The position numbers were made by a program, and so were the translations under genes. This document shows positions 25,652-35,335 of a stretch of DNA of 64,000 bases, piece by piece. Position 1 is the first letter of the stretch, and each line of letters starts with the position of its first letter. Under the pieces are notes generated by a model. That model did not search any database and had not been told where the DNA came from. It saw nothing but the letters and a program-made list of their open reading frames with translations. The DNA is taken from contig DFUT01000007.1 in the NCBI GenBank assembly GCA_002381125.1, forward strand, positions 1-64,000, in the 5' to 3' direction. Origin of the DNA: Bacteroidales bacterium UBA4179 (GTDB taxonomy: Bacteria; Bacteroidota; Bacteroidia; Bacteroidales; Dysgonomonadaceae).

Positions 25652-28009
25652 ATGCCTTCATCGTTTTACCAAATCCACCTCCTTTGGAGGTGGTGGTTTA
25701 ATTTTGGATGGAAATTTCATTTGGGCGATGTGGAGAACGCCGAAAAAGTGCTGTTTGACGACGCTTCATGGCAAGCTGTGGATTTGCCTCACGATTTTCA
25801 AATCAATCAGCCTTGGGATAAAAACGCTAAAGGAGCAAGAGGTTTCAAAGCGATGGAAACGGGCTGGTACAGAAAAACCTTTAAAGCAAATCCCGAATGG
25901 AAAGGGAAGCGGGTTTTCATCGACTTTGAGGGAATTATGTTGACCGGCGATGTCTGGTTGAATGGAGAAAAAATCGGCGGGACCGATTACGGTTATCTGG
26001 GTTTTGAAAGCGATATAACCAAGAAGCTTCGTTTTGAGGGAGATAATGTGATGGCCGTACGGGCAAGCACCGGTGATGATGGTGATTCGAGGTGGTACAC
26101 CGGAGGAGGTATTTTCAGGGATGTACACGTTTTTGTCAAAGACAGTGTTTCTGTTGCTCGTCACGGCGTGTTTATTACTACCCCGAAAATTACTGCAGCA
26201 AATGCTTCGGTAAATGTTCAGGTAGAAGTGGGAGGCATTCGCGGGAAGAGTCTAAACGTAGAAATTCTAGCGAAGATAGTCTCGCCCGATGGAAAGTTGG
26301 TGGGTGAAAGCAAAACGATGGCTCCACAAAAATCAAAAAAAAGTACTGACGAAGTCATGCTTCCGGAAATTAACGTGTCCAATCCGCAACTTTGGTCATG
26401 CGAAACACCCCATCTTTACACGGCAGAAATTAGTTTGACATCCGGCGGAAAAGTGTTGGACAAAGTCAGCGAAAGATTCGGTATCCGTACGATTGAGTTT
26501 TCAAATGAGTTCGGATTCAAACTCAACGGGAAAAAAGTATTTCTTCAGGGTATTGCCAATCACCACGATTTGGGGGCCGTAGGGGCTGCGGCCTTTGAAA
26601 CGGCTATCGCCCGACAGTTTGATGTGTTGAAGTCGTTTGGTTTCAATTCCGTTCGGACTTCGCATAACCCGTATTCGGAAGCCTTTCTGCGGCTTGCCGA
26701 CGAAAAAGGGATATTGATCGTTGACGAACTGTACGATAAATGGAGCAATACGGATTACTGGGCGGGAAGAATACCCTGGACTGAAATCTGGTACAAACAT
26801 ATCCCTGAATGGATAAAGCGCGATCGTAATCATCCTTCCGTAATCCTGTGGAGTTTGGGCAACGAATTGCAAATCAATGAAAACTGGATAGGTTTTCCTA
26901 CCGGCGATTGGGGCGTTACGACCTATAAAATTTTGGATGTTATGGTAAAACGCTACGATCCGACTCGCAAAACAACCGTTGCGATGTTTCCGGCACGTGC
27001 CGGGGCGATCGGTAAATCCGATCCCGATTTCAACACCAAAATATATCCTCCCGAATTAGCCACTGTCACCGAAGTGTCGAGTTTCAATTACCGCTGGATG
27101 AATTATCAGGAATACTTGAAACACGCCCCGCATATGATTATTTATCAGAGCGAAGCCACGACGAACGAATTGGCGCAGCCTTTTTTTGGAATGGACAGGG
27201 AAAAAATGGTCGGACTTGCCTATTGGGGAGCCATCGAATATTGGGGAGAATCGAACGGGTGGCCAAGGAAAGGTTGGAATTATGCTTTTTTCAATCACGC
27301 ATTGCAACCCTTTCCTCAGGCCTATTTAATTAAAAGCATTTTTTCGGATGAGCCGACGGTACACATCGGCATCGTGGATAAGGCTTCCGAGACACGTGAA
27401 TGGAACGAGCAAACAGTAGGTACGTTGAATGTTTCGGATCATTGGAACAGAGAAAAGGGAAAAAGTTATAACATCCTTACCTTTACCAACGCCGATGAGG
27501 TTGAATTACGGGTTAACGGAAAATCTCTCGGCATAAAAAAGAATAACACCGACGATATCAAAAAACGGAATATGATTTCGTGGCCGAATGTGCCATACGA
27601 AGAGGGAGAAATTGTTGCTATTGCCCGTAAAAACGGTAAAGAAGTGGCTCGTCATCAGTTGGAAACCACGGGTAAAGCCGTTGCCTTAAAAATGGAAGCT
27701 GAAAATAACGATTTCAAAGCCAACGGAATGGACTTGAAATACGTGAAAGTATATGCGGTGGACAGTAAGGGACGGATTGTGCCGACAGCCACAGGGGAAG
27801 TGATCTTCGAGGTGTTAGGCAATGCCAAGCTTTATGCCGTGGACAATGGAGACCATACCAGCGACGAACTTTTTGATGGCAATAAACGGCAGTTGTTCAA
27901 TGGATTTGCCATGGCTATTTTGCGTTCCACACAAACTGCGGGAGAAGTTGAAATCCGTGCCAATGTTCCGGGATTGAAAAGTGCCGGCATGGTGTTAGTT
28001 ACGAAATAA
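25652..28009 (+). CDS. GH2 family glycoside hydrolase, 5' end replaced by IS200
   Basis: Body of a GH2 enzyme whose first residues, signal peptide and promoter are missing. GH2 homology starts at FNFGWKFHLGDVENA (about 25696), right after the IS right-end hairpin. The frame stays open back through the IS to 25547, and the ATG at 25652 inside the IS would give about 15 foreign residues. The jelly-roll domain, Ig-like domain, barrel acid/base (GNELQ, Glu codon 26864-26866) and likely nucleophile in YQSEATT are intact, as are the Ig-like C-terminal domains ending VPGLKSAGM. If translated the product would stay in the cytosol, so it is probably a functional pseudogene. Confidence 0.7.
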   Translation: MPSSFYQIHLLWRWWFNFGWKFHLGDVENAEKVLFDDASWQAVDLPHDFQINQPWDKNAKGARGFKAMETGWYRKTFKANPEWKGKRVFIDFEGIMLTGDVWLNGEKIGGTDYGYLGFESDITKKLRFEGDNVMAVRASTGDDGDSRWYTGGGIFRDVHVFVKDSVSVARHGVFITTPKITAANASVNVQVEVGGIRGKSLNVEILAKIVSPDGKLVGESKTMAPQKSKKSTDEVMLPEINVSNPQLWSCETPHLYTAEISLTSGGKVLDKVSERFGIRTIEFSNEFGFKLNGKKVFLQGIANHHDLGAVGAAAFETAIARQFDVLKSFGFNSVRTSHNPYSEAFLRLADEKGILIVDELYDKWSNTDYWAGRIPWTEIWYKHIPEWIKRDRNHPSVILWSLGNELQINENWIGFPTGDWGVTTYKILDVMVKRYDPTRKTTVAMFPARAGAIGKSDPDFNTKIYPPELATVTEVSSFNYRWMNYQEYLKHAPHMIIYQSEATTNELAQPFFGMDREKMVGLAYWGAIEYWGESNGWPRKGWNYAFFNHALQPFPQAYLIKSIFSDEPTVHIGIVDKASETREWNEQTVGTLNVSDHWNREKGKSYNILTFTNADEVELRVNGKSLGIKKNNTDDIKKRNMISWPNVPYEEGEIVAIARKNGKEVARHQLETTGKAVALKMEAENNDFKANGMDLKYVKVYAVDSKGRIVPTATGEVIFEVLGNAKLYAVDNGDHTSDELFDGNKRQLFNGFAMAILRSTQTAGEVEIRANVPGLKSAGMVLVTK

Positions 28010-28156
28010 TTAACTAACGCGCAAGTTCGTATTTTGGATAAAAATGGGAAGGAGATTTATTCATCAGGAGAATATCCATCATGGTCAAATAAAGCCAAAC
28101 AACACTATGGAAGTGACAATTGTTTTATAGATATAGAAAAGATATGGACGTTATGA
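28010..28156 (+). pseudogene. 48-codon coding remnant after the GH2 stop
   Basis: Directly after the GH2 stop, and in the same frame, 48 sense codons run to a TGA at 28154-28156. The translation has ordinary protein character (AQVRILDKNGKEIY, then KQHYGSDNCFIDIEKIW). Its stop overlaps the ATG of the CE12/GH115 gene as ATGA, the arrangement typical of coupled genes. It has no start codon of its own. The best reading is the tail of a gene lost by deletion, or of a longer GH2 cut by a nonsense mutation. The parent family was not recognised. Confidence 0.4.
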
Positions 28157-31100
28157 AAAGCAAGATTGTAAGAATCGGTATTTATTTTGCGAGTATTTTT
28201 ATGGTGGTTGTTTTTTCGAGCGCTTTGGAGCAGAAGGAGCGTATAACGATATACACCATTGGCGACTCCACGATGGCCGACAAGGACACGGTAGGCAATC
28301 CGGAGCGGGGGTGGGGACAAGCCCTTTCGTTGTATTTCGATATGCGTAAAGTAAGGATCGAGAATCATGCGAAAAACGGACGGAGCACCAAAAGTTTCAT
28401 CGACGAAGGCCGATGGGATGCTGTGGTAGACAAATTAAAAAAAGGCGACTATGTCTTCATTCAGTTCGGTCATAACGACGAGAAACGGCAATCTCCCGAT
28501 CGCTATACCGATCCACGCGGTGCATATAAGGCCAATCTGACACGATTTGTGAATGAGACCCGAGTCAAGGGGGCTTATCCGGTGTTGATGTCGCCTATCG
28601 TACGCCGACATTTCGATGAAAGCGGGCATCTGATCGATACGCATGGTGAATATCCTGAAGCAGTACGACAACTTTCCGAAGAACTAAACGTACCGTTTAT
28701 AGACATGGAGAGCAAGAGTCGGAAGATGATAGAACGGTTGGGCCCGGAAGATTCCAAACGTCTTTTTGTCTGGTTCGAAGCCGGCGAATATCCGCGTTTT
28801 CCCGAAGGTAAACAGGATGATACCCATTTGAATTGGGAAGGAGCGGTTAGCGTTGCCGGTTTGGCGGTGGAAGGCCTCCGGGAGTTGAATCTTCCCGTGA
28901 GCCGTTATTTAAAAGAAGAAAATCAGGTAATATTGTTTGGGCGTAACCGTACAACCTACGTTTATGCCAATAAGAAGGAGAAGGAGGTGGTTCATACAGC
29001 CATAAGCTTGCTACAGAAAGATGTTGAGGAAGTTTTTGGCGGGCGATTGGAAATAACCGAAGATCCTGATAGGGCGGCAATTGTTGTTGGTGACCTGCTG
29101 GAAGAGGAAGGCGGTTGGGAAACCTTTAAGATGGAAACGCAAGAGAAGGAGAGTAAGAGGCAGTTGGTCATCAGAGGAAGCGACGCCCGCGGAAAAGCCT
29201 ACGGAATTCTGGAGTTGTCGCGCCTGATCGGGGTGTCGCCATGGGTTTATTTTGCAGATGTTCGGCCGGTAAAGCGAGAGCTGTTTATCTTTCCTGAAGT
29301 ATCTGTTCGACAGTCGCCTTCGGTACGTTACCGCGGCATATTCCTGAACGATGAAGATTGGGGGTTGATGCCTTGGGCTACAAAGACGATGACACCCGGC
29401 ACGCCGTTGGTTGAGGGGATCGACAAAGGAAAAGGAGCCATTGGTCCCGATGCCTATGCAAAGATTTTCGAGGTATTGCTTCGTTTGCGCGCTAATACGA
29501 TATGGCCTGCCATGCACGAATGTACCGTTCCCTTTTATTTTGTACAGGGTAACAAAGAAATGGCCGACAAGCACGGTATCGTCGTCGGTACCTCCCATTG
29601 CGAACCGATGATGCGCAATTCGGCAAGTGAATGGGATATAGCCGGCAAAGGAGAATATAATTTTCTCACCAACCGTGAAAACGTGCTCAACTACTGGGCA
29701 GAGCGGCTGAAAGAGCTGCGGGGCTCTGAAAACATCTTTACGATCGGTATGCGCGGGAAACACGACGGAAAGATGGAAGGCGTGAAGACCGTGGAAGAAT
29801 ACAAAAATGCCCTTTCGCAAGTCATTCCTGCCCAACAGGAACTGCTCAGGAAATATATCGATTCCGAGCCCGAAAAAGTTCCGCAAATTTTTGTTCCATA
29901 TAAAGAAGTCCTTGAAGTCTATGATGCCGGTCTAGAGGTACCCGATTGCGTTACTCTGGTGTGGTGTGACGACAATTACGGTTATATCCGTCGCCTCTCC
30001 AACGAGAAAGAACGGCAGCGCGGGGGAAGGTCGGGCATCTATTATCATATTTCCTATTGGGGTAGGCCGCACGATTACCTTTGGCTGGCCACTACTTCCC
30101 CTGCTTTGATATACACGGAGATGAAACGTGCTTACGAACACGGAGCCGATCGGTTATGGATATTGAACGTAGGCGACTTAAAGCCGGGAGAATACCTTAC
30201 GGAATTCTTTCTGGACATGGCATGGGATATTCATTTTTGCGAACATGATTCATCCGTTTTTTCCCATTTGGAGCGGTGGGCGGAACGTGAATTCGGCAAG
30301 AAGAATGCGAAGGGGATCACTGTCGTGATGAAAGAATATTACCGCCTGGGCACTATTCGCAAGCCGGAGTTCATGGGTTGGAGCAGGGTAGAGGAACCGG
30401 GTTACGGCAGGGGCGGTATAACGCCTGTGCGAGATACGGAATACAATCCCGATTTTAATAATGAACTGCAACGCAGAATCGACGATTACCGGGCAATAGA
30501 AAAACAGGTGTCGGTGATCAAAGGAAACATGGCGGATTACAAAAAGAGTGCTTTCTTTCAGCTGGTGGAATATCCCGTCAGGGGATCTTCCCTAATGAAC
30601 CGCAAATGGCTGTATGCTCAATTGGCGCGTCAGTATAGTCGGCTGGATATCGAAACGGCAAAGAAGTATGCCGATGCGAGCCTAGAGGCGTATTACGATA
30701 TAAGGCGGATCACGGAAGAATATGATCGGATGGAAAACGGAAAATGGAAATACATGATGAATTTTCATCCACGGGACTTACCCGTGTTCGGGAAACCCGA
30801 TTTTCGGGAATTGGATTCCCTGATCAATGTAGGATATAAACCGATAAGTTCGGTAAAAGATAAAATGGCAGAGCGACCCTTTGTTTTGGCTAAGAATGCA
30901 AGTCAGGCTATTGAAGCAGACAGATCGGGTAAAATAATCGAAGGATTGGGACACAGTTTTTCAGCCGTTCAGATGCGACAAGGTGAATTACTCACATTTA
31001 CCTTTGAGATTCCCGCGAGCGGTGAATATTGGATAAAGATTGGGACACTACCCAACCATGATGTGGATGGGCAAGGGATGAAGATTGCTTTATCGATTGA

Positions 31101-31320
31101 AGGAAAAGATATTGGTGAATTTGATTATCGTACCATTGGCCGCAGCGAAACCTGGAAAGAGAATGTATTGCGGGGTCAGGCTGTCACTACGGTCGACCAT
31201 TATTTCTCCCATCCGGGAAAGGTAACCATCTCAGTAAAGGCGTTGACACCATATATCATTCTCGACCAGATCATGATTGGACAAGGGCCTCGGAATTTTT
31301 ACGAATTTCCGGTGCGATAG
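28153..31320 (+). CDS. CE12 acetylesterase + GH115 alpha-glucuronidase-like fusion
   Basis: Two catalytic modules in one chain of about 1055 residues. After a signal peptide (residues 1-25), a CE12 SGNH esterase spans about 30-250 with the nucleophile in IGDST (S39), the GHND block (N108) and D223-x-H225. It would deacetylate rhamnogalacturonan. Residues from about 260 match GH115: VRYRGIFLNDEDWGL, LLRLRANTIWPAMHE, GTSHCEPMMRN, IFTIGMRGKHDG and a C-terminal beta-sandwich domain. GH115 enzymes remove alpha-linked glucuronic acid. The ATG at 28153 is chosen because it precedes the signal peptide; 28144 is also possible. The pairing suggests a substrate that is both acetylated and glucuronylated. 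Confidence 0.87.
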   Translation: MKSKIVRIGIYFASIFMVVVFSSALEQKERITIYTIGDSTMADKDTVGNPERGWGQALSLYFDMRKVRIENHAKNGRSTKSFIDEGRWDAVVDKLKKGDYVFIQFGHNDEKRQSPDRYTDPRGAYKANLTRFVNETRVKGAYPVLMSPIVRRHFDESGHLIDTHGEYPEAVRQLSEELNVPFIDMESKSRKMIERLGPEDSKRLFVWFEAGEYPRFPEGKQDDTHLNWEGAVSVAGLAVEGLRELNLPVSRYLKEENQVILFGRNRTTYVYANKKEKEVVHTAISLLQKDVEEVFGGRLEITEDPDRAAIVVGDLLEEEGGWETFKMETQEKESKRQLVIRGSDARGKAYGILELSRLIGVSPWVYFADVRPVKRELFIFPEVSVRQSPSVRYRGIFLNDEDWGLMPWATKTMTPGTPLVEGIDKGKGAIGPDAYAKIFEVLLRLRANTIWPAMHECTVPFYFVQGNKEMADKHGIVVGTSHCEPMMRNSASEWDIAGKGEYNFLTNRENVLNYWAERLKELRGSENIFTIGMRGKHDGKMEGVKTVEEYKNALSQVIPAQQELLRKYIDSEPEKVPQIFVPYKEVLEVYDAGLEVPDCVTLVWCDDNYGYIRRLSNEKERQRGGRSGIYYHISYWGRPHDYLWLATTSPALIYTEMKRAYEHGADRLWILNVGDLKPGEYLTEFFLDMAWDIHFCEHDSSVFSHLERWAEREFGKKNAKGITVVMKEYYRLGTIRKPEFMGWSRVEEPGYGRGGITPVRDTEYNPDFNNELQRRIDDYRAIEKQVSVIKGNMADYKKSAFFQLVEYPVRGSSLMNRKWLYAQLARQYSRLDIETAKKYADASLEAYYDIRRITEEYDRMENGKWKYMMNFHPRDLPVFGKPDFRELDSLINVGYKPISSVKDKMAERPFVLAKNASQAIEADRSGKIIEGLGHSFSAVQMRQGELLTFTFEIPASGEYWIKIGTLPNHDVDGQGMKIALSIEGKDIGEFDYRTIGRSETWKENVLRGQAVTTVDHYFSHPGKVTISVKALTPYIILDQIMIGQGPRNFYEFPVR

Positions 31321-31376
31321 TCTTTTGCTTGTTAATTTAATAGAGTTTATCGAATATCGTTTTATTATCCTATCGT

Positions 31377-32759
31377 ATGAAAAAGTTAAAAAAAACAATT
31401 TTAGCCATTGGTTTTGTTATGATGGCTATGGTAATTTCGGGGAAAGACAGATACAAGTCGATTGTTGTAGAAGCTCCATTTCCGATGGATACCATTAAGG
31501 AATACATTTTTCCTGAAAGGGATTTTCCCATTACCAAATATGGAGCCAGGTCGGGAGGCAAATTCAACAATACTGTCGCCATTTCAAAAGCCATTGTCGC
31601 ATGCAATAAGGCAGGAGGAGGGAGGGTGGTAGTTCCTGCCGGCACGTGGCTCACCGGCCCTATTCATTTTAAAAGCAATGTCAATTTGTATCTCGAAGAA
31701 AATGCCGTGCTGAATTTCACGGACAATCCTTCCGATTATCTGCCTGCTGTGCTTACTTCATGGGAAGGCATGGAATGCTATAATTATTCTCCTTTGATTT
31801 ATGCGCTGGAATGCGAAAATATCGCCATTACCGGAAAAGGAACCTTGGAACCGAAAATGGATTTGTGGAGAACTTGGTTTCCGAGACCGAAGGCTCATTT
31901 GAATGCATTGAAGGAACTTTATGACATGGCTTACAAAAATGTACCGGTTGAGCAACGCCAAATGGCAAAAGGAGAAAATCACCTGCGTCCGCATCTTATT
32001 CAATTCAATCGCTGCAAAAATGTATTACTCGATGGTTTCAAAATTCGCGAAAGTCCTTTCTGGACGATTCACATGTATATGTGCGAAAACGGAATCGCCC
32101 GCAATCTTGACGTGAAGGCACACGGGCACAACAACGACGGGATAGATATTGAAATGACCCGCAATTTTTTGGTAGAAAACTGTCTTTTCGATCAGGGAGA
32201 TGATGCCGTTGTGATTAAAGCCGGCCGCAATTACGATGCCTGGCGATTAAATACGCCGACCGAAAACATAGTGATCAGGAATTGCACGATTGTCAGGGCT
32301 CATGTGTTGTTGGGTATCGGGAGCGAGATGTCGGCCGGTGTCCGCAACGTATATATGCATAACTGCAACACCACAGCCAATGTATTGAACATGTTTTATA
32401 TAAAAACGAATCATCGTCATGGAGGGTTTGTCGAAAATATCTATATGGATAGGGTTGAATGTGCTTCTACCGGTAGCGTTTTGGGAATCGATACGGACGT
32501 TCTGTATCAATGGAGAGATTTGGTCCCGACTTATGATATCCGGATATCAAAAATCAACGGAATATATATGAGCAACGTAAAATGCGAGACGGCAGACAAT
32601 GTATATGACCTGAAAGGAGATATCCGCAATCCGATAACGGACGTTATCATCAAAAATGTTTCCGTAAACAAAATAAGGGAATTCTACAACCGCGTTCTGA
32701 ACGTCAGAAACCTGAAAGAAGAAAATGTAACTTACAAGGAAATTGAAAACCTACAATAA
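31377..32759 (+). CDS. GH28 family polygalacturonase-like glycoside hydrolase
   Basis: Secreted beta-helix hydrolase for GalA-containing linkages, 460 residues with a signal peptide of about 22 residues. The family core is present: GAVSK-type opening FPITKYGARSGGKFNNT, then GGGRVVVPAGTWLTGPI, NDGIDIEMTRN, DQGDDAVVIKAG, the histidine in RAHVLLGIGSEMSAG and IKTNHRHGG. The GHG triplet is altered to AHV but keeps the histidine, and the usual RxK has Tyr in place of Arg. It is the last gene of cluster A, 56 bases after CE12/GH115, and converges on the PBP gene 32 bases later. Confidence 0.88.
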   Translation: MKKLKKTILAIGFVMMAMVISGKDRYKSIVVEAPFPMDTIKEYIFPERDFPITKYGARSGGKFNNTVAISKAIVACNKAGGGRVVVPAGTWLTGPIHFKSNVNLYLEENAVLNFTDNPSDYLPAVLTSWEGMECYNYSPLIYALECENIAITGKGTLEPKMDLWRTWFPRPKAHLNALKELYDMAYKNVPVEQRQMAKGENHLRPHLIQFNRCKNVLLDGFKIRESPFWTIHMYMCENGIARNLDVKAHGHNNDGIDIEMTRNFLVENCLFDQGDDAVVIKAGRNYDAWRLNTPTENIVIRNCTIVRAHVLLGIGSEMSAGVRNVYMHNCNTTANVLNMFYIKTNHRHGGFVENIYMDRVECASTGSVLGIDTDVLYQWRDLVPTYDIRISKINGIYMSNVKCETADNVYDLKGDIRNPITDVIIKNVSVNKIREFYNRVLNVRNLKEENVTYKEIENLQ

Positions 32760-32791
32760 ACAGGAAGCAGGCTTTTTAAAAGTTTGTTCGA

Positions 32792-35179
32792 CTAATTGAA
32801 CATATCGTCGATTCCTTCGCTTTTTATCAATTCCTCATTGTATTCCGGAGAGTAACCCTGAGTTCCGGAACAAGGATTTTTATATTGAGGCGGCACTTCG
32901 AAAACGCCGTTGTCACTCATATTCAGCGTAGGGTCGGCGTATATTTTTTGATAAAATAATCCGTGGATGGGTAAGGCCATACTGGCTCCTTGACCATATG
33001 CCATACGGTCGAAATGAATTGAACGGTCTTCACCGCCTACCCAGCACCCCGCAACAATGGAAGGAGTGAACGACATAAACCAACCATCGGATTGGTTTTG
33101 TGTGGTCCCGGTTTTTCCGCCCATTTCGCCTTTCAGGTTGTACATCCATCGCAGACGACCGCCCGTGCCGCCATCAACGACAGCTTTGAGCATATCGAGC
33201 ATTTTGTATGAAGTGCTTTCGCTGAATATTTCGTGCATTTGGGGGATGAATGTCGCAATTACGTTACCGTAAGAATCTTCTATATGGGTTACCATCAGTG
33301 GTTCCACGCGAATTCCTTTGTTTACAAATGAAGTATATCCACTCACCATTTCCGATACAGAAGCATCGCAGATGCCCAATGCCAGTGAAACCACGGGATC
33401 GATCGGACTTTTAAGCCCAAAAGATTTGAGCAATCGTGCAAAAGCGTAGGGTGAAAACATTTTCATCAAATATGCCGTTACCCAGTTGCTTGAATTTTGC
33501 AATCCCCATTTGATGGTCACCGGTTCGCCGACAGCACGAGCACCCGGATTATGGGGAGTCCATTCGCGTCCATTCTCGTCCAATAAGGTTTGGGGAACGT
33601 GCAGCATTTGGTCGCATGGTGTCATTCCCTCTTCCATCGCCAGTGTATAAAGAAAAGGTTTGATGGTAGAACCAATTTGTCTTTTTCCCTTGCTGACCAT
33701 GTCGTATTTAAAGAATTTGAAATCAGGACCACCCACATAAGCTTTTACGTGACCTGTATAGGGGTCCATTGCCATGAAGCCTGAACGAAGGAACGATTTA
33801 TGGTATCGGATGGAATCCCATGGCGTCATGACGGTATCGATTTCTCCTTTTTCCCAAGAGAAAACTTTCATCTCCACTTCGTTGTTTTTGAAATACTTCA
33901 GAATCTCTTCTTCGCTGTAACCGGCTTTTTTCATTCCCCTGTAGCGGTCGGTTTGACGCATGGCGTTTGCCATCAGTTGTTCCACTTTGTCGCTGACATG
34001 GGAAGAAAAGGGTGCATATTTTTTACCTGCTTTTTCTTTGTCGAAGAGGGGTTGCAGATAATCTCCCAAGTATTCTTTAACAGATTCCTCGGCATATTTT
34101 TGCATTCGTGAATCGATGGTCGAGTATATTTTCAACCCATCGGTATAAATATTGTAGTCCGAACCGTCAGCCTTTTTGTTTTTATGGCACCAGCCATATA
34201 AAGGATTGGTTTCCCACGCAATGGAGTCTTCGATAAATTGTTGGCGTTGCCATGCTGCAGGATAATCTCTTCTATCGGGCTTATTCGCCATCATAATCAT
34301 ACCCAAATATTGGCGAAAATAAGGAGCAGGAACATCTATGTGACTCAATCGGTTAAAGTCTATTTCCAGGGGTGTTTGTTTTAGTGAATCGGCTTCCTGT
34401 CGGGTAATGCAGCCTGCTTTTCGCATTTGCTCAATTACCACATTGCGTCGTTGGAGAGTAAGTTCGGGACGGCGTACGGGATTATAGAGCGACGAGTTTT
34501 TCAACATGCCTATCAGCATGGCCGATTCCTGTATGTTCAACTCTCCCGGTTTTTTATTGAAATAGGTGCGTGCAGCCGATTCTATACCTACGGCGTTGTA
34601 GTTGAAATCGTATTTATTCAGATATAAATTGATAATTTCATCTTTGCTGTAATAACGCTCCAATTTAACGGCGATTACCCATTCGATGGGTTTTTGCATC
34701 ATTCGTTTAAATTTGTTTCCGGCTTTGGGGGAGTAAAGCAATTTAGCCAATTGTTGTGTAATGGTGCTTCCTCCCCCGCTGTCTTCTTGTTGGAGGAGGA
34801 GGGTTTTTACGATGGCGCGTCCCAAACCAATAACATCGATTCCCGAATGTTTGTAAAAACGAATATCTTCTGTGGCTATCAACGCATCAATAAGATGTGG
34901 TGATAGATCGGAATATTTCACAAATATGCGATTTTCTTTGTTTTGTGAAAAAGTAAAAAGGAGCTGCCCATCGGCTGATACAACTTGAGAAGCATATTTA
35001 TCGATTGGATTTTCCAATTCCTCGATATTAGGGATGTATCCGATAGCTCCGATGGAAATGAGACCAAAAATAACGATGGCGAAAAGGATGAGAAAACCAA
35101 ATATCTTCCACATCCCTCTTACGATTTTGTATTTTGATTCCGATGAATTATCTTGTTTGTTCGTTTTTCTTTTACTCAT
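32792..35179 (-). CDS. Penicillin-binding protein 1A (transglycosylase/transpeptidase)
   Basis: Bifunctional peptidoglycan synthase anchored in the inner membrane. The 795-residue protein has a cytoplasmic tail, one transmembrane helix (about residues 26-48) and a GT51 transglycosylase domain with the catalytic glutamate in ATEDIRFYKH (E104) and GGSTITQQLAK. The transpeptidase domain carries the serine motif GSTIKPF, the SSN motif in LQNSSNW and KTGTT. The length is typical for class A PBPs of Bacteroidota. It sits between the pectin cluster and housekeeping genes and appears to be a single-gene unit. Confidence 0.95.
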   Translation of the reverse strand: MSKRKTNKQDNSSESKYKIVRGMWKIFGFLILFAIVIFGLISIGAIGYIPNIEELENPIDKYASQVVSADGQLLFTFSQNKENRIFVKYSDLSPHLIDALIATEDIRFYKHSGIDVIGLGRAIVKTLLLQQEDSGGGSTITQQLAKLLYSPKAGNKFKRMMQKPIEWVIAVKLERYYSKDEIINLYLNKYDFNYNAVGIESAARTYFNKKPGELNIQESAMLIGMLKNSSLYNPVRRPELTLQRRNVVIEQMRKAGCITRQEADSLKQTPLEIDFNRLSHIDVPAPYFRQYLGMIMMANKPDRRDYPAAWQRQQFIEDSIAWETNPLYGWCHKNKKADGSDYNIYTDGLKIYSTIDSRMQKYAEESVKEYLGDYLQPLFDKEKAGKKYAPFSSHVSDKVEQLMANAMRQTDRYRGMKKAGYSEEEILKYFKNNEVEMKVFSWEKGEIDTVMTPWDSIRYHKSFLRSGFMAMDPYTGHVKAYVGGPDFKFFKYDMVSKGKRQIGSTIKPFLYTLAMEEGMTPCDQMLHVPQTLLDENGREWTPHNPGARAVGEPVTIKWGLQNSSNWVTAYLMKMFSPYAFARLLKSFGLKSPIDPVVSLALGICDASVSEMVSGYTSFVNKGIRVEPLMVTHIEDSYGNVIATFIPQMHEIFSESTSYKMLDMLKAVVDGGTGGRLRWMYNLKGEMGGKTGTTQNQSDGWFMSFTPSIVAGCWVGGEDRSIHFDRMAYGQGASMALPIHGLFYQKIYADPTLNMSDNGVFEVPPQYKNPCSGTQGYSPEYNEELIKSEGIDDMFN

Positions 35180-35258
35180 AGTTTTTTAGAAAAGAGTATG
35201 ATCAACTCTCGAAATTTCATTGCAAAGATACACCATAATTTTCAATTAACATACAAAT

Positions 35259-35294
35259 GAATAAAAATGAGGTGTCCATTTTTATGGACACCTC
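35259..35294 (-). terminator. Terminator downstream of the ROK kinase gene
   Basis: GAGGTGTCCAT (35269-35279) pairs perfectly with ATGGACACCTC (35284-35294) around a TTTT loop. The leftward side is A-rich on the + strand, giving a T-rich run on the minus strand after the hairpin, so it terminates the ROK gene before the PBP gene. Confidence 0.75.
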
Positions 35295-35335
35295 GATGAA
35301 GTTAAGTATTTGATTGTGGCCGGTTTTCGGTGCTA

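Larger units (their letters stand above)
25100..25702 (+). mobile_element. IS200-type insertion sequence (IS200/IS605 family)
   Basis: The element contains a single tnpA and no tnpB. Its ends carry subterminal hairpins rather than terminal inverted repeats, as expected for the family: left CCACCACC-TTT-GGTGGTGG at 25109-25127, right CCACCTCC-TTT-GGAGGTGG at 25675-25693. An additional internal hairpin GAAGGC-TAT-GCCTTC is at 25645-25659. The exact cut sites cannot be fixed from sequence alone, so the ends are uncertain by about 10 bases. It lies between an operator-like repeat and the body of a GH2 gene, so it marks a disrupted 5' region. Confidence 0.85.

Noticed and set aside
25645..25659. 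Hairpin considered as a terminator of tnpA
   Set aside because: It has no T-run and sits within the IS right-end structure, so it is more likely part of the element's end.
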